DNA of 64,000 nucleotides, from positions 14,826,138 through 14,890,137 of the forward strand of contig CM053260.1 of the NCBI GenBank assembly GCA_028583405.1, written 5' to 3'. Below are positions 1 to 43,920 of the stretch, piece by piece (position 1 is the stretch's first letter; each line of letters opens with the position of its first letter). Made by a program: the position numbers and the translations under genes. The stretch is from Pogonophryne albipinna (lineage: Eukaryota; Chordata; Actinopteri; Perciformes; Artedidraconidae). The notes below the pieces were generated by a model. The model did no database searches. It had not been told where the DNA came from and worked only from the letters and a program-made list of their open reading frames with translations.

Positions 1-2027
1 AAAGGAAACATTGGCCAAAGCACTTCAAATAAGAAAATCAATGCGCGAGCGCGATCACCATAAACATTGATTCAGTTTGATAAGATACAAGACAACCTTC
101 TCTTTCAGTCCGGTCTCTTCAGTTTCATTTTTCGCACTGGCCCACACAAACACTGTGAGGAAAGATTGAAGTGTGATGGTAGGATTCTCACTATATTTAT
201 AATAAAGCCTCTGTCAATTTTCTTGCAACCAGTTTGTTGACGCTGAACCAGCTTTACAAAAGTATAATAGAGGTGGACTTTGTATTACATGTCTTAAAAA
301 AACTGTCAAATCTGTGAAAATGTGTATTATACTTATTTTGCCTCATTATCTGAGTTTATGACCATTACCCCATGTGCATAAATAAGTGAATTGCTGCAAA
401 TCTGTGTATGAAAGGTATTTACACTTATATTAACACAGTTGGCTATGGTGTGTGGTTTTGTTAAAGCTTAAACATTTTTTTTTGCAGAAAATACCCATGA
501 TACAATGTATCATTTTAAAGGGGCCAATGAGCCTTATAGCAGAATTCAGCATGCTGTTTACAGTGGCTTTACAGCCCACAACGTTGCTGTTTTATGTTCC
601 TCCCACCACTCTTAAAGCATAGTAGGCCTACATAGTCACAGCAGGCAGCTGTTATCAAGGAAAAAGCCTTAAACCCTCTGAACACAACCTGCTCAGCAGC
701 AAGCAGCTGACATAGGGTTAGCAACCAGCTGGTGAACACCATGTAGCATTAAGCAGCCAAAGAACCTGATATTCCCCTCAGGAGCTGTTAGTCCTAAACC
801 AACTAAAGAAGGGTTAATATTGGACCTCATCAAGAAACTGCCAATGATCGATAATGTTGCTCTCTATAAATGAGTGCTAGTTGTTTGTCAATACATCATC
901 TTTATTAACTTAATAACGCTATTGTCAACGTCACTCATTAATAACCAAATTCAGTTTTTGCAGCTTTAAATCAGCCATGTTACTTTTCAACATGCTACTA
1001 CTGTTACAACACAAATTGCACACACAAAAATAACGGAAAACTGAAAAAGTGTTTGACTCCTTTAACATGCATGAAATCATGTCTCATATAAGGATGATGA
1101 TATAGATTCACAACATAACGGCAACACTAATTTTAAGATACAGGGAGGAGGAAATGACTGTAGGCTAGCTAGCACAAGGCTAGATGTCTTCCACTATGCT
1201 AGGGATTAATGTACTTGTCTGAGCATAACCATTAATTCCACATTAAGAGGATGTAGTATAATGAACTATTTTACAAATGTTTATTTGTAATTCCACTGGT
1301 GCTTCACTGTCGCTGAATGAAGGCACTTTCACAGAGTGAGCGTGTTAGTCAGGATTCAGTGACATGACCTTATCATTATTCATTTAGCTGAAACATTGGC
1401 TCACAGTATTGACTGAGAAGATAATATTTGTCCAACTCTTGACAATCCCATTAGGCTCTGCGGACATATCGCTAAATGTCATTAGACTACATTCAATATT
1501 AATTTATCCAAATAGATGTTAACATGGGCGGTTTATGAGGGGGGGGAAGAATGATTATAGCCTTTTTGAATTGCAAGGCTGCAGTAGTATTGTCAGATGA
1601 ATCTCACACTCAGTCCAGATTGATTTAACTTTCAAAGATGTGCTTGCTGTCTTTTGATTTAAAGCTGCTATTTGGTTCTAGGCAAAGTTCAATCTTTTAA
1701 GTTGTCAAATAAAGGAATAGTTTTTTCACACTAGGTTTAAACGCAGTATTTGCTTTCATTGTTTCACAGGATTTACAATAAAGTACTTCAAGCCCCACAC
1801 ACTGCTCTAAAATGTGATCTTAACAAGAGCAATAACTACCATCACGTGATAATGATTAAATACATGAAGATTTGTATCAAATGTACAGTGGAATACAACA
1901 TTTACAGTCTAAAGAAAATGAAACTTGAGGATAGAAATTAAATGAAAAGCCCAAACAAAAACCGGCTTTTAAAAATGTCAAGTTAACGCCTTACATGTAG
2001 CTATTGTGATTTATTATATGAGATAAC
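1..2027. other. upstream noncoding DNA, no gene seen
   Basis: AT-rich sequence without a supportable exon; the only long frame (1750-1941) shows no recognisable protein. About 600-870 resembles a degraded interspersed repeat (listed separately). The 17-base string AGATGTCTTCCACTATG near 1183 recurs near 9391, suggesting old shared repeat sequence. Confidence 0.6.
600..870. repeat. possible degraded interspersed repeat
   Basis: Phrases such as AGCAACCAGCTGGTGAACACC, GTAGCATTAAGCAGCCAAAG and CCCCTCAGGAGCTGTTAG resemble an interspersed repeat I recall from spiny-rayed fish genomes. The copy is diverged and its ends are unclear. The assignment rests on remembered similarity, not on a second copy in this window. 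Confidence 0.35.
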
Positions 2028-2054
2028 AAAGGCAAGGCAAGGCAATTTTATTTA

Positions 2055-2166
2055 CAGTGGGGCAAAAAAGTATTTAGTCTGCCACCAATTGTGCAAGTTC
2101 TCCCACTTAAAAAGATGAGAGAGGCCTGTAATGTTCATCCTCGGTACACTTCAACTATGAGAGACA
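2055..2166 (+). repeat. left inverted terminal repeat of Tc1 copy 1
   Basis: Starts CAGTGGGGC just after TA and runs to ACTATGAGAGACA. It matches the reverse complement of 3549-3660 with a few substitutions and no large gaps. Confidence 0.9.
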
Positions 2167-2420
2167 GAATGGGGGGAAAGAATCCAGGAAATCACATTGT
2201 AGGATTTTTAATGAATTAATTGGTAAATTCCTCGGTAAAATAAGTATTTGGTCACCTACAAACAAACAAGATTTCTGGCTCTCACAGACCTGTAACTTCT
2301 TCTTTAAGAGCCTCCTCTGTCCTCCACGCGTTAACTGTATTAATGGCACCTCTTTGAACTCGTTATCAGTATAAAAGACACCTGTCCACAACCTCAAACA
2401 GTCACACTCCAAACTCCACT

Positions 2421-3444
2421 ATGGCCAAGACCAAAGAGCTGTCAAAGGACACCAGAAACAAAAGTGTAGACCTGCACCAGGCTGGGAAGACTGAATCTGC
2501 AATAGGTAAGCAGCTTGGTGTGAAGAAATCAACTGTGGGAGCAATTATTAGAAAATGGAAGACATACAAGACCACTTGATAATCTCCCTCGATCTGGGGC
2601 TCCACGCAAGATCTCACCCCGTGGGGTAAAAATGATCACAAGAACGGTGAGCAAAAATCCCAGAACCACACAGGGGGACCTAGTCAATGACCTGCAGAGA
2701 GCTGGGACCAAAGTAACAAAGGCTACCATCAGTAACACACTACGCCACCAGGGACTCAAATCCTGCAGTGCCAGACGTGTCCCCCTGCTTAAGCCAGTAC
2801 ATGTCCAGGCCCGTCTGAAGTTTGCTAGAGAGCATTTAGATGATCCAGAAGAGGATTGGGAGAATGTCATATGGTCAGATGAAACCAAAATATAACTTTT
2901 TGGTTAAAACTCAACTAGACGTATTTGGAGGAGAAAGAATGCTGAGTTGCATCCAAAGAACACCATACCTACTGTGAAACATGGGGGTGGAAACATCATG
3001 CTTTGGGGCTGTTTTTCTGCAAAGGGACCAGGACGACTGATCCGTGTAAAGGAAAGAATGAATGGGGCCATGTATCGTGAGATTTTGAGTGACAACCTCC
3101 TTCCATCAGCAAGGGCATTGAAGATGAAACGTGGCTGGGTCTTTCAGCATGACAATGATCCCAAACACACCGCCCGGGCAACGAAGGAGTGGCTTCGTAA
3201 GAAGCATTTCAAGGTCCTGGAGTGGCCTAGCCAGTCTCCAGATCTCAACCCCATAGAAAATCTTTGGAGGGAGTTGAAAGTCTGTGTTGCCCAGCGACAG
3301 CCCCAAAACATCACTGCTCTAGAGGAGATCTGCATGGAGGAATGGGCCAAAATACCAGCAACAGTGTGTGAAAACCTTGTGAAGACTTACAGAAAACGTT
3401 TGACCTCTGTCATTGCCAACAAAGGGTATATAACAAAGTATTGA
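2421..3444 (+). pseudogene. Tc1-like transposase pseudogene, copy 1
   Basis: A transposase of the DD34E Tc1 family, which cuts and pastes the element at TA sites. The N-terminal part (ATG 2421, [14 protein letters not shown]) is the paired-like helix-turn-helix DNA-binding region. The first catalytic Asp lies in IWSDET (GAT 2878-2880), the second in QHDNDPKHT and the Glu in [10 protein letters not shown]. Breaks: an extra T near 2575-2578 relative to the copy at 57339 brings in TGA, and in the downstream frame TAA codons occur at 2893-2895 and 2905-2907. The final frame 2947-3444 is open to TGA. Not functional as written. Confidence 0.93.
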
Positions 3445-3548
3445 GATGAACTTTTGTTATTGACCAAATACTTATTTTCCACCATAATTTGCAAATAAAT
3501 TCTTTAAAAATCAGACAATGTGATTTTCTGGATTTGTTTTTCTCATTT

Positions 3549-3660
3549 TGTCTCTCATAGTTGAGGTATACCTAGGATGAAAATTACAGGCCTCTCTCAT
3601 CTTTTTAAGTGGGAGAACTTGCACAATTGGTGGCTGACTAAATACTTTTTTGCCCCACTG
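3549..3660 (-). repeat. right inverted terminal repeat of Tc1 copy 1
   Basis: The reverse complement begins CAGTGGGGCAAAAAAGTATT and pairs with 2055-2166; TA follows at 3661. Confidence 0.9.
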
Positions 3661-3924
3661 TATATAGCACTTTTCAGCACGTGGCGATTCAAAGTGCAAC
3701 AAAGGTTAGCAAAAAGTAAAAAGAGAAGAAAATACAATCAGTGTGGTTTCAAATCTTCCTAGAGTTCAGTAAAAACTCCTTTTTAACTATTCCTTTTGGT
3801 GGAACTTCACATAACACAACACAGCAGACCCTGGCTGCTGCAGGTACCTTCTGATCTGAGTGCACACGGCCCTCCATATAAATCAGCATTACCTCATTTC
3901 CACCTAGCTACACTTGGTCGAAAA

Positions 3925-3938
3925 CCTCCCTCTGCTGG
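3925..3938 (-). promoter_or_regulatory. CTCF-like motif upstream of tamm41
   Basis: On the minus strand this reads CCAGCAGAGGGAGG, close to the CTCF core CCASYAGRKGGC but lacking the final C. It lies about 460 bp before the tamm41 start codon. A single motif match, occupancy unknown. Confidence 0.35.
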
Positions 3939-4152
3939 TTGAATATAGAGCTGTTAAAATGTACTAAAACTGTTGTAAAAAGATGCAGTGTGTTGCCCAG
4001 CATATACATCGCAAGTGTAATCGATCATAAACGCAACTACATGCAAAATAACACGCACAATAGTCGGTATTTTCGCAGTTTAACGGCTCAGTTTGCTTAC
4101 ATTCCATGTCGAACTCGATTTCCCATGAGCCTCCAGGCGGGAGCGTGAACAG

Positions 4153-4160
4153 TGACGTCA
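4153..4160 (+). promoter_or_regulatory. palindromic CRE in the tamm41 promoter
   Basis: A perfect TGACGTCA (CREB/ATF site), 235 bp before the tamm41 ATG, in a locally GC-richer stretch (CCTCCAGGCGGGAGCG just upstream). CRE sites near the transcription start are common in promoters of mitochondrial genes. The transcription start itself cannot be fixed from the sequence. Confidence 0.55.
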
Positions 4161-4394
4161 ATTTAAGTCGACTGTCAAGCGCACAGCTGACAAACTGACC
4201 TGATGCACGATAAAAGTCTCAATTTTAGTGCTTCTCAGGCATGCAGTCGTATTTACTGGCACTGATACTTTCAGTCTGAAATGTATCTCTTAGTTTATGT
4301 GGCCAAAGCTTCTTTTTACTCTTCATCTAGTCGATTACTCCGCTTTTAGACGAGCTTGTGTTGTTGCTGGAAAGCTATCTACAACTAGTTCAAC

Positions 4395-9574
<5,180 letters not shown>

Positions 9575-10205
9575 TACTGTCTGTTCACCAGCTGTTTCTC
9601 TATAAACTGTCCGCACAACAACGAACTTCCATCCTTCCATTTTTACCCTGACACACTGCTGAAAGAATCACACACTTACCTCCTGTTATATCACCTTATA
9701 GCCTCCATGAAGGGGATCACTGAGCGGGTCTGTGTTTGAAAAGTGTAGACTAACTGCCCTTTATCATGCAATACATAGAAGTTGTATGAACAAAGGGTGA
9801 TATTTCAAGAGCCTGTCTGTATTAGGGCTGACATTTAATGTTTCTACAGATCGAACCTTTCCGCATAATGACACTTTTGAATTATGGTATAGTGTAAGAT
9901 CCATTTTCTGTGTGGACAGCCATATGACGGGCAGCTTGGAGATTAAAAAGATATTTATGTGGGTCACTTTCATCTTTTGCAGAGAGAGGGCTTTATTGAA
10001 CTGTCTACAGATGTGGGCACTCACTTTTTATCCTAAACTAACTCCAAAGACCTCCAATCTTTCATTACTTCACTGCCACCTTGCTATAAGCTGGGCATTA
10101 AGACAACAGGAGGTCTTTAATGCGGAAATTCTGATTACTTTCCCTCCTGATAACTTGCTGTGGTCTTTGAAATATGAATTTAATAAAACATTTATTAGAT
10201 ATCAA
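9575..10205 (+). other. tamm41: tamm41 3'UTR
   Basis: Runs from the stop codon to a little beyond the AATAAA at 10182-10187. No other coding feature supported. The exact cleavage site is inferred. Confidence 0.65.
10182..10187 (+). terminator. tamm41 polyadenylation signal
   Basis: AATAAA about 610 bases after the stop codon, followed within 30 bases by T-rich sequence. The first canonical signal after the stop. Confidence 0.65.
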
Positions 10206-11640
10206 TTAGCATGACTCTGTTCTTAGTAGGTTTTAGTGTTTTATTTTAATGTATTAAAGCACATTGCAAGGACTAGTTACAGAGGGTTTGTGGATTCAAT
10301 TCTGAACATCATATCTTGCATGTTTTGAAACGTCATCAACATCTACTTCATAAGGATTGCCTGTCATATATTATTCCTATTCCTCATTAGATTCTCTTAA
10401 ATTACTCATTTTGGATTCCTGCTGTTATTAATTTAGAGCTAACTAGAGTGACATATTTGAAGTGAACAACCATTTTATAAATTTATTTTGAGAACATTAT
10501 TTTAGTATTTTCTGACTGTATAATAAAAAAGGTAACAATTAATTGGTCAAAATTGATCATATTCATAGACGTTTTTTACTACAGATATTTAGACTTCATA
10601 GCAAGAAAAGCACAGATGTAATTAATGACAATACTAATCACTGTATTGAATTTAGTGCAATTTAGGCATAATTCCCTGCATGGTCTCAAACTGGAAAAAA
10701 GCTATCATTGTCATAACTCGTTGCTTTGAATACAAGACAGGTCTCCTAATGTATGTCGAAAATGGCCATTAAATTGGCCAAAAAAGATTTTCTTTTAATC
10801 AGTGTTGTCATACTTATACACTGACCTGCTTCATCCCATCACGCAAACAGCACCACTTCCTGTTACTTGTTTTCTTTTTTTCCACCTTTTAATTAGAAAC
10901 TTCCGCATGAGTCATGCTTCACAACTGACTTCAGTTGCGGACACATGAGTCATGCTTCACAACTGACTTCAGTTGCGGACACATGAGTCATCTTTCAGGT
11001 ACATTCCCTTAAATGATTGTGTCCTTCTCTCTTTCACTGCACTTTTTAATGAATCTCTGTGTATTTACTAGGCCAAAAAACCTAAAACATAACATAAGAT
11101 AAAATACCTCAGTGATGCATGATTAATATTCCACTTAAACACTGAATGGGATCATTCAACCTCTATTATGACCACTCTAGAATGTGAAATAAGTCATCAA
11201 ACATTCAAAAATATGTCTGCACTATAATATAAATGTAGTTGTGAGCAGATATTATTTCTTAATTAGCACCATTACATGACTGCATACAACTACAATATAG
11301 TGTTATTATCCATGTCATATTAATTATAAAAGCTAAGTATGGGGCTGAATACATGTGTGGTGTAAATGTTAACATTGACACAATCATTTATAATAGAATA
11401 GGCCTATGCAGTTTAAGAATTATAACTAAGGAAGATTAAAACAATAAATTGAAAGGTTGATGGTTAACTGACTGGCTTATAGCCTACATAAGTGACTTAT
11501 AACGTGGCTGTTAAGGGAGGGAGCTCTCCTTAATCACCTGCTAAATGTTTCACCAGACTCCTGAGAGGTAAACAGTGACAGCAGCCTAACCTTCAGGGGA
11601 CGTGATGCAATGCGTCATTAACATAATATATGCTGATATC
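10206..11640. other. tamm41-vgll4 intergenic DNA
   Basis: AT-rich, no exon seen. It contains the 38-bp AP-1 tandem repeat listed separately and leads into vgll4 promoter 1. Confidence 0.6.
10907..10990. repeat. 38-bp tandem duplication with three AP-1 motifs
   Basis: Two full units of 38 bp (starting 10907 and 10945) plus the start of a third (10983). The unit begins ATGAGTCATGCTTCACAACT and ends GTTGCGGACAC. Each start carries TGAGTCA (10908-10914, 10946-10952, 10984-10990), the consensus AP-1 (Fos/Jun) site. The two full units are identical, so the duplication is recent or conserved. It lies about 0.8 kb upstream of vgll4 promoter 1. Confidence 0.9.
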
Positions 11641-11649
11641 ATCGCTGCA

Positions 11650-11795
11650 GTACTCCACCAATCAGCGCGCTTTACTTTCACCACCTGCTAGGAACTGAAT
11701 TCCATCATTCCAGGCATTCCTGCCCTGCTCCCTCCTCCTCCCTCCCTCCTCTTCCCTCCTCCACCACCTCCTCCTCTTCCTCGTTTAGCCTACAA
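11650..11795 (+). promoter_or_regulatory. vgll4: vgll4 promoter 1: CCAAT box, TEAD cluster, polypyrimidine tract
   Basis: Contains CCAATCA (11658-11664) next to GCGCGC, an E-box CACCTG (11682-11687), and three ATTCC elements at 11699, 11707 and 11716. The last two are CATTCC copies with a 3-bp gap, the direct-repeat arrangement bound by paired TEAD proteins. A polypyrimidine run of about 70 bases (11721-11788) follows, then the noncoding first exon. No TATA box is evident. The transcription start is inferred. Confidence 0.55.
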
Positions 11796-11953
11796 CCAAG
11801 TTTGTCCCGACAGCTCTGCTACTATTGTCTCCCCTCGTACTGCCCCGTGTAACCGCCGCTTTTTGTTTTGTGTCGTTGGAATATACGTCTTGTTTTTGTT
11901 TTCCTGTGTGGATACTATCATACTGGACGATACCAAAGTGGCGTTTGAAGGAG
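11790..11953 (+). other. vgll4: vgll4 noncoding first exon (5'UTR)
   Basis: GC-richer sequence after promoter 1 that contains no ATG and ends at a strong donor, GAAGGAG|GTATGT (GT at 11954). It fits as the 5'UTR exon spliced to the METPLDVLSR exon at 13427. The 5' end is approximate and needs transcript evidence. Confidence 0.5.
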
Positions 11954-13426
11954 GTATGTGCTGCTTAACATGAAGTCTGACTGACTTGTTTCGGGTTTGC
12001 AGGGTGATTGTGCGCTCTTTTTCTTGAGTCCAACGCTACGAATTCAGTCCGTTTATGTTTGTGAAATAGTCAGCATGTGTATGGAGACAGCGTTGTAAAC
12101 ACATGGCTGGGATAATATCCGCCTCGTTTTACGAAGGTTGAAATTTCATTCACGACGTGGAGCAGATTTGCGGGTTCCCTAACTTTCTCATGTCAGGAAA
12201 CAGCATGGGATCTGGGGATTTGTGTCCCTTCTGTGGTTGTTGTGGAGAGGAGTCAAACTAATCACTGAATTAAGAAGCGATAGGTTTCTTTGGATAGATC
12301 TCAAAAGACCGACGAGGAAGCACTGAGTCAGGCTGATATAGATAGCCTACAGCACTGGTGGGAATAAAAGTGGACGCACTTGCTGCTAATAAAAATAATC
12401 GATTTCATTTTTGCCCGAGTCATGGTCCTATACAAGTTTGTGGCGTTTCTTCGCGCGCCGCGCACCAAGTAAACCGTGCCGTGTTGTGACGAAATACAGG
12501 ACAACAAACCTGGAACGTTTGCAGTTAAGTCTGAATGTGCAGTAGTAGTAAGTTCGTATCGTTCTCAAAACGCTTTTTTCCTGTAGAAATGAGGGAAAGG
12601 TATCTCAGGAATGCAGAAAGAGGGAAGAGAAGCGCGCTGAAGCGTTTTCTCCACAAATGCCTCATAGCACAGCTACACTGAAGGCTCAGCACTGAAGGAC
12701 AAACAAATCCCCAAAAGTGCTAAAACAATTTGGAGGACAGACTGTCTAACTTTCACAGGAAGGTCACAATTATTAAAACAAACTATACAGTAACAATTAA
12801 CTAGTATTAATACCATTTAAAGGGAGCATTACTACAAATAAGTTGTTCATTCAAACTTAGCTAAAGTACAATTGGAGAAGCATTATGCCAAGGTGTAATA
12901 AGTATAACAAATAGTTAGTTTATTAATCCATTGGTTGTTCAACAGAATACTTATCCACAACTATTTTTGATTATTGTGAAAGTCAATTTTTAAAAGCCAA
13001 CATGTACTGATTCCAGCCTCTTGTCACATTGGCTCTGGAAAACTATGATGGTTATGACATTTTTCTAACGGATTAATCGACTGAGAAATACATTGGTAAA
13101 ATATCTCTGTGAAAATAATTGTTTCAAATGTTTTAGTCAGTTATTTAGTTTGTGCAAATCAGGGAAGGCTTCTACTTAGACCTTAGACATTAAGAACTGA
13201 TCGGTTGACCGTATTTCGTTAAATGTTTTTTCATAAAAAAAGGCTATTTCTCAAACAATTTGGTGTCTACCAACACTCAGATATTGATTGATTCTCGTGT
13301 CTGAATGTGTTTAAAATGTTACAACTCGAGCTCTTAATAAACTGGCCTCTATCAGATATTAACTTTTTAATTGTTTAAGAGATGAAAGCCACACATGTTG
13401 ACAGTGCCCTCCCCTCTGTCCCATAG
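11954..13426 (+). other. vgll4: vgll4 first intron
   Basis: Starts GTATGT and ends CCCATAG. The first 700 bases are relatively CpG-rich (for example CGCGCGCCGCGC near 12453), as expected beside a promoter. No further exon seen. Confidence 0.5.
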
Positions 13427-13436
13427 GCATCCAAGC

Positions 13437-42017
<28,581 letters not shown>

Positions 42018-42705
42018 AGGAGGCGGGGTTTCAGAGGGATTTGTCCTTCTCTCCCCCGATCATCCCGGCTCCAAAACCCACGCCCTCGTCACTTTGTTCG
42101 GTCACCAGCATCCCAGAGGGAATGCCTGCCTGCTGGTCTGCTAAAAACATCGAAAAAACCCTCAAGTCTGCACTCATAGAGAATCAAGCAATAACAACAC
42201 GGACGTTTCCCCCCCCCTTCTGTCTTCTGGTATAACGACTATAATGAGTGATGAGGTTGGACTTTAGGACTCGACTGGAGCATCAAGCTGCTCCATCCAA
42301 TTATTCATCATCCCTGCATGTCGAGCTTGGAGCTGAGCGAAGAGTCTGTAGTTTTATGTACATAAAGAGAGGAGAAAGGCGATGTTTTAATTATTAATTT
42401 TCTTCTTTATTCTGTTTGTTTGTTTCTTTAACAGTAGTTTTGTGTACTTCTTTTTGCGTTATGAGATGCCCGACTTTTGGAAAAAGAGAACACTTTGGAG
42501 AAAAGTAATCACCCCACTGTGCTACCAAAGAAACCTCGACGATGTTTATGAACGCCCACCTCGAAAACAAAACAACAAGAAGCCATCATGTGATCTCCCT
42601 GGGTTTTGCATCTCTTTTCATCCTCTCACTATCCTTCTCTCCCTCTGCCCTGTGTGTGTTGTGCTGGTGTTGTTACTGTATGAATACTTAGCTGATCGAT
42701 TGAGC

Positions 42706-42712
42706 TTGCACT
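42706..42712 (+). promoter_or_regulatory. miR-130/301 seed match in vgll4 3'UTR
   Basis: TTGCACT, the complement of seed positions 2-8 of the miR-130/301 family, 0.7 kb after the stop codon. VGLL4 is a reported miR-130a target in mammals; use in this species is inferred. Confidence 0.4.
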
Positions 42713-43816
42713 GCTGCCATAGAGGGTAACGAGTGACACATCAAGGTTTTAATGGGGCTGATAACTCTGATTTGACACAGTCTGCTGTCACCCTGCCCAA
42801 GTAGGAAACTCCATTAGATTTCAACAACAGTTTATCTGAAGACTAGCTGGGAATATTCTCACCCTGGGCCTGGCACGAAATTTAAAGTAGCATTGTTATG
42901 CTTTTGTTTAATGGAAAATGCATAGTAGTGGGGTTGGGCAGTATAACATGTTAGAGATGTCCTTAGTAACACACATGTGGGTACCCCACGCTTCAATATG
43001 AAGCACATGTGGTCACATCACAGCATGTTAAGTGTAGCTGTTAACTACAAACACACGCTTGCATAGTGAGAGAAGTTAAGGAAAACAACGTCAGGTGTAA
43101 ACTGCTTCATGCTTATTATTGGTAATGGTGCCAAATAGTTGCAAGCACAGGCAGGTTATGGGATCAGTTAACTGTGGTGTGGATGGACATCACAGGCATT
43201 ATGAGAGCAGCTCAGGGCTGAAACACAGCTGTACCAGAGTCAGTGTAGCTGAACAATGAGCTTTGATGTGTTCCACTGGCTTAACTGCTGACAGTGATGA
43301 GGGGATAGATGACGCTGCATGTCACTTTGTGGTTGGTTTGTGGATAGTCTGGTTTCTGGACCGGGGGAGAGAAGATTATTTCGATCTCTTCACACACACC
43401 TTGGTTTTTGTGTCTCTTTGAACACGGGTGTTGTAATTATATTTGACGTACGCCCTGCTACCCCTCCCTCTCCTACAAACTGTGGTTTGGTCTATTTCTA
43501 CAAAGGTTTGAAAAAAATGCTTTTTACGGATGCATGTTTTTTATTGTTTTGTTTTTTAATAGCTGGTATCTATTAATGTTTTTAAGCCGCATTTCAATCC
43601 TAACTACTATTAGCCTTTTCATTCAGACGTTAGTTGTTACTTCTTTCGATGTCAGTAACGGACATAGACACTATACACTCACTGCTGGGTCAGTCGTACT
43701 CCATATTATTATTGTTATTATGACAATTTTGTATTATTTTGTTTTCCATTAATATCAGTATGGTAACAATCATCTATAGCGGGACAGCCTCCGGACAGGC
43801 TCTGTGTAACGATGAG

Positions 43817-43920
43817 AGCTGCGTTTCTCGAAAACGTTCTCAGCGCCGCTACCGACCCGTCGCTCCCGCAGCAGAGCGGAGATCTTCCTGGTGTTGAGAT
43901 GGCTTTCGGGATACGCAGCC
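43817..43920. mobile_element. short MITE-like inverted repeat in vgll4 3'UTR
   Basis: The left end AGCTGCGTTTCTCGAAAACG pairs with the reverse complement of the right end, GGCTGCGTATCCCGAAAGCC. The interior is GC-rich, unlike the flanks. This resembles small teleost elements with GGCTGCGTTTCCCGAAA-type ends. No target duplication is evident. Confidence 0.45.

Larger units (their letters stand above)
2055..3660 (+). mobile_element. Tc1/mariner-like transposon, copy 1 (inactive)
   Basis: A complete element flanked by TA at 2053-2054 and 3661-3662. Its long inverted terminal repeats start CAGTGGGGCAAAAAAGTATT and are about 112 bp each (2055-2166 and 3549-3660). Between them is a Tc1-family transposase gene on the plus strand, broken by a frameshift and stop codons. 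It is a near-identical relative of the copy at 56972-58542. Length is about 1.6 kb, usual for fish Tc1 elements. Confidence 0.95.
2028..3697. repeat. older interspersed repeat split by a Tc1 insertion
   Basis: The left flank (2028-2054, AAAGGCAAGGCAAGGCAATTT then TATTTA) and the right flank (3661-3697, TATATAGCACTTTTCAGCAC then GTGGCGATTCAAAGTGC) join into a motif common in teleost genomes, of the type GGCAAGGCAA-TTTATTTATATAGCAC-TTCA-AAGTGC. The transposon at 2055-3660 therefore landed at a TA inside this repeat. The repeat's class is not clear. Confidence 0.6.

Noticed and set aside
2155..3350. Minus-strand frames within the Tc1 element
   Set aside because: Antisense shadows of the transposase gene; the same shadows appear in the second copy.
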